This document shows, in pieces, positions 59,153 to 64,000 of a stretch of DNA of 64,000 nucleotides. Every line of letters begins with the position of its first letter. The stretch's first letter is position 1. Location of the stretch: assembly GCA_037957365.1 (NCBI GenBank), contig JARHVA010001921.1:2473501-2537500 (forward strand), in the 5' to 3' direction. The notes beneath the pieces were generated by a model. That model was not told the origin of the DNA. It was given only the letters and a program-made list of their open reading frames with translations, and ran no database searches. This DNA is from Torreya grandis. Lineage: Eukaryota > Streptophyta > Pinopsida > Cupressales > Taxaceae. The translations under genes were made by a program, and so were the position numbers.

Positions 59153-59480
59153 ATTGTTAGGATCTTAGAGTATAATTGATTAATTTTGTATAAGCAACTA
59201 AACACGGAATTAAACAAGAAGTAATAAGTCACTAGAAATAAAAAATAGCAAAGAATAGGAGATATAAGAAACAACCAATCTTGTATTAAACTCTTTCAGA
59301 AGGAAATACAATGAATAAATCTCTTTCCCCTCACACCTTGAAGATGTACAATAATTCTCCCTCAAGATTTTTCTCTCTCTCTCTCTCTATCAATTATAAT
59401 CAACTCAATTACTAAGTTGTATTCCCTCTTTGACAATCAACCCAATTGTTGTTGTTGTACATGCTATGAGGATCTAACCC

Positions 59481-59490
59481 TATTATATAG
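59481..59490 (-). promoter_or_regulatory. TATA box of the Copia 1 5' LTR
   Basis: The minus strand reads CTATATAATAGGG about 330 bp into the LTR. It is the best promoter candidate and lies downstream of the U3 motif repeats, as in Tnt1-type elements. Confidence 0.6.
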
Positions 59491-59662
59491 TAAACTACAA
59501 CACTATGGTTCCATGACCCATGCATTCTCCACCATTAGATCCACCTCTTAATAAAGGCTCAAATCTATTCTGCCAAAAATAGAAAAATAGACTCAAGACT
59601 AATTTTAGTCTTTACATGCAAACTAATTGTTCTCCTAAAAATTGAATTCTAGAAATGTACAG

Positions 59663-59753
59663 ATGACCGATGCCAGTCGGTGTTAGTCTGAAGATGACCG
59701 ATGCCATCCGATCCCTAACCGATGTCGGTTACTATGTGATCGATGTTGGTTAC
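59663..59753 (-). repeat. U3 motif repeats ACCGATGTCGGT in the Copia 1 LTR
   Basis: Four to five near-palindromic copies: gaccgatgccagtcggtg, gaccgatgccatccgatc, aaccgatgtcggttac and tgatcgatgttggttac. The 3' LTR has matching copies at 54680-54800. They keep CpG unlike most of the window. They lie about 170-270 bp upstream of the TATA box on the transcribed strand, an enhancer-like position. Confidence 0.7.
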
Positions 59754-60979
59754 TGTGTAAACCCAACAACCTCCACATTGGCTCATTGGTGAAGCTTTTA
59801 GCTCCACAACTCAACAAAAATATTACCTAGTGTAGGGGGTTTTAGGTCCTTTTTTGAGGTACATGAGAGAGGATGCATAGTTTTTGTTACTCGATCCACA
59901 GCTAGAGGAGGTGGTGTTAGATCATGAGGAGCTACATGCTAGAGCAAGGATATATTATTCCATATTTGTTGATGGATATGCATGATGATATCAAGTCTAA
60001 TATGAAGTAGCTAACTTTGGATGGGATGATGGGGGCTAATAGGCCATGGATGTTTATACAACTAGGGTATAGGTATAGGGTGGTTGTCCTTATATATAGG
60101 TAGGGGAAATAATGACAGCTACATAGGCATACATTATAGGTTTATATGAATAGGTGGACACATTGTAGGGTCAATTTACTACCATTACAACTAATAGAGA
60201 TTAGGTTTGGACCTCACTTAGTTAGGTGACCCACAAGAGGGACCCCTTGAGACAAAGGGTAGGATTAGTGGTAACACCAATAGGAGGGCCACCTGGTATG
60301 ATTTCTATTACATGGTATTTAAACATAATAGAGGAGTTGAGATACTATGAGGCTATAGTACTGACATAATATCTAGACCAATCAAGATGGGGAGAGCATA
60401 GAGCTAATTTAGTAAGTGAGGTAGCCATACTGACTCTAGATCAGTGGGCTATGTTAGTGGTTGGACATATAGACATCCCAAGAGGACCATCATTAGATGG
60501 TATTGTAGGTGCAAGAGGGGCTAGTGGTAGTGGTGCCCTAGAGGCATGATATGTGATATGTTATGTAGGTGTAAACATAGATGTACATGCTTTTTTATAT
60601 TGGCCTACATAATGATGATGTGATATGTACATTCTTTGAGAGAGAGAGATTATACATTGTTACATGTATTATTTATTTAATGACATGATGTATATGATGA
60701 TGTTTATGACGTTCATGATGATATATATATGATGTGGTTCATGGTTCATGGTTTACATGTTTTGATGTTTTATGCCTTATGAGATGTGGACTCAGTAGCT
60801 TTAGGAATGTGATGATTATGGATGATGTTTTTTTTAATTTTATTGATATTATGTTGAATGGTTTGATTATGGTTATTAATTTGATTTATGATATGATGTT
60901 ATATGATGAGTTGTTGTGATGTTATAGTAAATGGATAGGATAATACTATAGATTGGTGATGTATGATGTGGTTCATGAT

Positions 60980-61005
60980 CATATATATATATATATATAT
61001 ATATG
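60980..61005. repeat. (TA)n microsatellite
   Basis: About 26 bases of TA repeat. It produces the isoleucine-tyrosine run of an apparent minus-strand frame, which is not a gene. Confidence 0.85.
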
Positions 61006-61615
61006 ATGTTCATGATATGGTTAAGGATGTAATGAAAACAAATAAAGTAAGCTAGATAACAAACTAAATTTAGGAAAAAGAAAATGAGAATCATAAGATG
61101 TATGTCTACATGAACTAATGATAAGAGGGTAAGGAAAAAGGCACAATGCTTTTTCATTGGTAAAGACCTGAAAAAAACCCAAAGTTGGATTAACTTAAGG
61201 AACATAATCCTTTTGAGTGCTTCACATTATCATGCTTTCATTGACAAAAAAAGGTGTCTTGATCACGTTGTGTGAAGTAAGCTCATAAACACTTAATTTA
61301 AAGATGGTATAAAGGGGAGATAGGTGAAAAATAAGATGGGTTGATAGGTAAGGTAACCTTATGTGGGTTAGTTTTCCCCTTATATAGGTGACCCAATAAC
61401 CAATTAGACAAGATCATGTCTTAATGCAAGGTGTAGACTAATTGATGTGGGAAGTCTACTAATACAATATATGAAAGCTGATTGTAGCTTCCTTGGGATA
61501 GTTTATTCTAATTTTGATATAGGGTCTTTTGTTGATTTTGTTTTTTATAGGTTTATGAAGTTGATTGACATGGGAAGCTACAAATTATTTCTTTTGACCC
61601 ATTTGACTTAGCCAT

Positions 61616-61735
61616 CCTTCAAGGGAGTGGTCTAAATTTTGGATTTTGTTTGTTTGGTAGTTATCTTTCAAGGGAGTAGTCTATCTTTTAAGCAATTTTA
61701 GTTTATGGGTAGTTTTCCTTCAAGGGAGCAGTCTA
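61616..61735 (+). repeat. CYTTCAAGGGAGYRGTCTA repeat, three copies
   Basis: Copies are at 61616-61634, 61665-61683 and 61717-61735, spaced 49 and 52 bases. Each differs from the others at one to three positions, so the 19-base word is more conserved than the sequence between. Confidence 0.75.
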
Positions 61736-62129
61736 CTATGTTAGAGACATGTGACCCAAGTAATTTTTTGGTATCCCAAATTATTTTTATGTGAGGTTTT
61801 TAGACATGGATGGGTCTAATTAGGATTATAGGTTTACCTTTATGAGGGCAAAAAATTTAGCACAAGAAGCTAATGATAGGTAAAAGGGGTGGTTTTGAGA
61901 GATAAATGACCATGGGGATCTATTTGATTAGAGATGAAAAGTTTCCATGAGAACAATGCCATTAGTAGAGCCATGGTACCCATATTTATGATTAGGCTAT
62001 GACTATGATGTTTCATCACATGGTTCTATGTGGTAATCATAAGGGAGAGGGACATGTAGGTGAAGGTGAAAATCTTGTAAATCAAGGGATGAGCTTAAGA
62101 TAGATAAAATGGTGAGTTTAATCTTTCTT

Positions 62130-63260
62130 TAATAAAAGAAAGGATGTAAACATGAAGCATTAAGAGGCTCAAGTTGTGTTTTGCCTTCAAGAGAGGACAA
62201 ATTATAAGCTTCGGATCCATACTTATGGGTTATGATGTAGGTTCCAAGCCAATTGAAATAAGACTTGCCTGTTTTGATTTTATCCATATTGGTTACATGT
62301 TAGTTTTCTTTTAGGATGAGGTCTCTGATATTGAATTCTCATTTTTTTAGGTGTTTTTTATAAGCATGCTTGATTCACTCTTGGTAGACATGAAGATGGT
62401 TAAGCATTACTAGGTGATGTTCGGTTAAGTAGTTAAAATCATACTAGATGTTCTTGATGATAGTCTCTCTACAAAATGATTTCTTACAATGATATGCAAA
62501 GAAATGGAATCTAGACTTCAAGAGGCAAGCCTTCCTCTGATATGAAGACTAAAGATAAATGGGTAGTACCCGTAGAGGTTCAAATGCTAGTGTGATAGGC
62601 TCATAAAGTTGAAAGGATGTGCAAGTGTCAATCCCAAGCTGAAACACTAACTACTTTTGTTAACATTTTGTTAAGGTTTTTGCTATAAGCTTCCATCTAT
62701 GTATTTTTTTATGGATGGTAAGGCGATGAAAAGCTTAACTTGATGCCAAAGGCATTGTAAAGACCTTGGACTTACTTATTTTTAAAATATTTACCATTAT
62801 TGTTGATGATCTTCTGGGGAATATCAAAATAGCAAATGATATGATGGTTGATGCAGTCAAATATCTTATTGGCTTTAGTGGAGATGAGAGGAACAACTTC
62901 CACTCACTTGGTGAAATACTCAGTGGTGGTAATGATGGATTGGTGTCATTGTGAAGAATGAGGATTGATTTCCCTAATGAGATTGAGTCCCCATTTGAGA
63001 AGGGCCAATAGCCCTTGGATAATTGAAGGCCATGGGTAGGCGCATGATGTAAATTGGCATGTTGTTGACATTTAACACACTTATTTACATAATTATAGTA
63101 GTTTTAGTTAAGGGTGGGCCAATAGTAACCAAGGTGAAGGGTACATTTAGTGACAGCTAAACCACTAAAGTGTCCCCCACAAATTCCATCATGTATTTCC
63201 ATGATAGCATGGGATGTTTTATAACTATGTAGACAATAAAGTAGGCCATCAATGCCATGG
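62130..63260 (-). pseudogene. Gypsy 3 integrase
   Basis: The minus strand starts with the zinc-binding region: HAIMEIHDGICGGHFSGLA (63215-63160), LGYYWPTL and CVKCQQHANLHH (63090-63045). It continues with the core-region blocks ISLGKSI and PPLSISPSEW. It ends with the C-terminal part LNHLHVYQE...HAYKKHL, FNIRDLILKE, KSYFNWLGTYIITHKYGSEAYNLSSLEGKTQLEPLNA (62280-62160), the usual C-terminus of plant Gypsy integrase. The core is heavily shifted and its catalytic residues are not all visible. It marks the end of pol, so the downstream 3' region lies to the left. Confidence 0.8.
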
Positions 63261-63479
63261 TTGTAAAAGATTTCCCCTAGTATGGTATAATGAGAGGTAC
63301 TCTGAACAAAGGCTCTTTGGGCATTCCCAGAGAGGTTGGGAAGAACGATGTTGAGGTTGAGGTAGTTGAAGGTTTGTTCATACTATATGTCAAATGTAGA
63401 TTGATCTACATTATAAATGGTAGGAAGGCCATAATGGATATAAGAGGGTGTAATAAAATGGTGGATGGAAACAAAGAGT

Positions 63480-64000
63480 TTAAAATTAGCAGGTTGAGAT
63501 GGGATTTGGGAAGTAAGGGAAGCCATTGTATTCGTAAACTTATTGGTAGATTATGGAATAGACTAGATAAGATAATGATTGAATGATGTTAAGAGTAGAT
63601 ATACTAGATTTTTATACTTTTTTAAGGCATCATTATTACATTTTTAGGTTCTATTGACCTAGATGACCATAAGTTGGGAATTGCCAAAGACACTGATTGT
63701 CTTGATTCCCAAGGCTAGAGCAGTTTGGAGACCTATGACAAGGGATTCATACTCAGACACATTGTTGGTTCATTTAAAAACTATTTTAAAGGAAATTATA
63801 AGAGGTTTACCATCATGGGGAATAATAATAACTCTATCACCCCCACTACACTGGCATTTGGTAAGTGGGGCTTTCTTGAGAAAGATTTATGATAGACTCA
63901 TCTAGAAATGCAAGAGGAAGTAGTTGGTTATCTGGTAGAGGATATTAAACCAATTGGTTTATAATGAATTACCCTTTATTCAACTTCTACTAGATGAATT
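63480..64000 (-). pseudogene. Gypsy 3 RNase H, directly upstream of integrase
   Basis: The minus strand reads a degraded first block near 63860-63790. Then comes NNVSEYESLVIGLQTALALGIKTISVFGNSQLMVI (63760-63660; family NNxAEYEALxxGL...GDSQLVIxQ), with the catalytic Glu present and the following Asp changed to Asn. A KKYKNLVYLL...FNHYLI tail follows to about 63560. Unlike Gypsy 1 and 2, this RNase H is adjacent to integrase, the usual place for the additional RNase H of Tat elements. The element continues beyond the window. Confidence 0.75.

Larger units (their letters stand above)
54176..59816 (-). mobile_element. Copia element 1, Tork/Tnt1-like, full length
   Basis: The element is complete on the minus strand: 5' LTR 59155-59816, PBS at 59141-59152, gag-pol 59015-54962, PPT at 54861-54875, 3' LTR 54176-54860. 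LTRs begin TGTTGAGTTGTGG and end GATCCTAACA on that strand. The flanking bases gaaat (54171-54175) and aaaat (59817-59821) are a 5-bp target duplication with one mismatch. Removing the element joins the two halves of the PMD frame. Gag-pol is one long frame with about 20 stops and a single frameshift, and CpG is retained in the LTRs, so this is the youngest large insertion. The protease and knuckle layout (WVLDSGASFHATP) is that of the Tork/Tnt1 group. Confidence 0.9.
59155..59816 (-). repeat. Copia 1 5' LTR
   Basis: 662 bp. From the U3 end (59816) it holds the repeated ACCGATGTCGGT-like motifs (59663-59753), then a TATA box (59481-59490), then a CT microsatellite (59372-59388), and it ends GATCCTAACA at 59155. 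It is close to the 3' LTR. Confidence 0.9.
53243..60549 (+). pseudogene. Plant mobile domain (PMD) gene, split by Copia 1
   Basis: The first part is 53243-54170. It reads DAVMILTLNQRWDQTMNTFLLITGEMTIIL, stop, DVHTITQLPI (53381-53510). This matches the PMD core pattern ALVERWRPETHTFHLPxGEMTITLQDVAxxLGLPI. PMD occurs in MAIN-type nuclear proteins and in transposons. After the 5.6-kb Copia insertion the frame resumes (59822 on) with EEVVLDHEELHARARIYYSIFVDGYA and a C-terminal part (60261-60549) open except for one TAA, ending LDQWAMLVVGHIDIPRG...GALEA and a TGA stop. At least one frameshift and many stops are present. It lies antisense to the flanking Gypsy 3 domains. The function of PMD in retroelements is unknown. 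Confidence 0.7.
60550..62120. other. Gypsy 3 non-coding region between PMD gene and integrase
   Basis: No gene is visible. The 60.55-61.0 kb part is an ATG/GATG-rich low-complexity tract with a (TA)n run at 60980-61005. The remainder fits the untranslated region downstream of integrase in Tat-type elements. Confidence 0.5.
49914..64000 (-). mobile_element. Gypsy element 3 (Tat-like) with antisense PMD gene
   Basis: I read this whole region as one minus-strand Gypsy element running off the right edge. RNase H then integrase (64000-62130) are followed by a non-coding stretch, by a plant-mobile-domain frame on the opposite strand (60549 back to about 52300), by a polypurine tract at 51332-51348 and by a 3' LTR (51331-49914). 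Extra antisense frames, some with PMD, between integrase and 3' LTR are established for Tat/Athila-type plant elements. A Copia element (54176-59816) is inserted in the PMD frame. The joining of these parts into one element is inference. Confidence 0.6.

Overview
The window looks like a stretch of a large, repeat-dominated seed-plant nuclear genome. It is AT-rich and strongly CpG-depleted, contains no intact host gene, and almost everything recognisable is a plant LTR retrotransposon or a fragment of one. The only host-gene sequence is one exon-sized piece of a GPI-transamidase subunit gene (GAA1/GPAA1 family) carried inside an insertion. I cannot name the species.

Layout. 1-3.2 kb: nothing recognisable. 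3.2-6.5 kb: decayed Ty3/Gypsy element 1 on the minus strand (gag, protease, an RNase H-like domain, start of RT). 6.9-12.6 kb: non-coding, with a tandem duplication. 12.6-16.4 kb: a non-autonomous LTR pair with a very short interior; its left LTR holds a 1.28-kb insertion flanked by a perfect 9-bp target duplication. 21.5-32.7 kb: Gypsy element 2 (minus), with both LTRs and gag-PR-RNaseH-RT-RH-INT remnants; its left LTR holds a 1.7-kb insertion with the GAA1 exon fragment. 33-39.3 kb: non-coding DNA with several families of short, partly dyad-symmetric repeats. 39.53-39.86 kb: a 337-bp miniature LTR element (TRIM-like) whose two 139-bp LTRs look tRNA-derived. 40.8-49.9 kb: an old Ty1/Copia element (plus) with about 3-kb LTRs, the second truncated. 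49.9-64 kb: apparently one Tat-like Gypsy element 3 (minus; RNase H and integrase at 64-62.1 kb, LTR at 51.3-49.9 kb) carrying an antisense plant-mobile-domain (PMD) reading frame between integrase and 3' LTR. A younger Tork/Tnt1-like Copia element (54176-59816, minus) is inserted inside that PMD frame.

How it fits together. The elements are nested in time. The old matrix has lost nearly all CpG and is full of stops. The younger insertions (Copia 1, the GAA1-bearing insert, the 1.28-kb insert) keep visibly more CpG. The most unusual items are the TRIM with tRNA-like LTRs, the triplicated primer-binding site in Copia 1, a short motif shared between the Copia 1 LTR and a heptapeptide repeat in its pol, the RNase H domain lying upstream of RT in Gypsy 1 and 2, and about fifteen copies of a ClaI-centred palindrome around the antisense PMD gene. 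All domain calls come from reading translations by eye; no database search was run.
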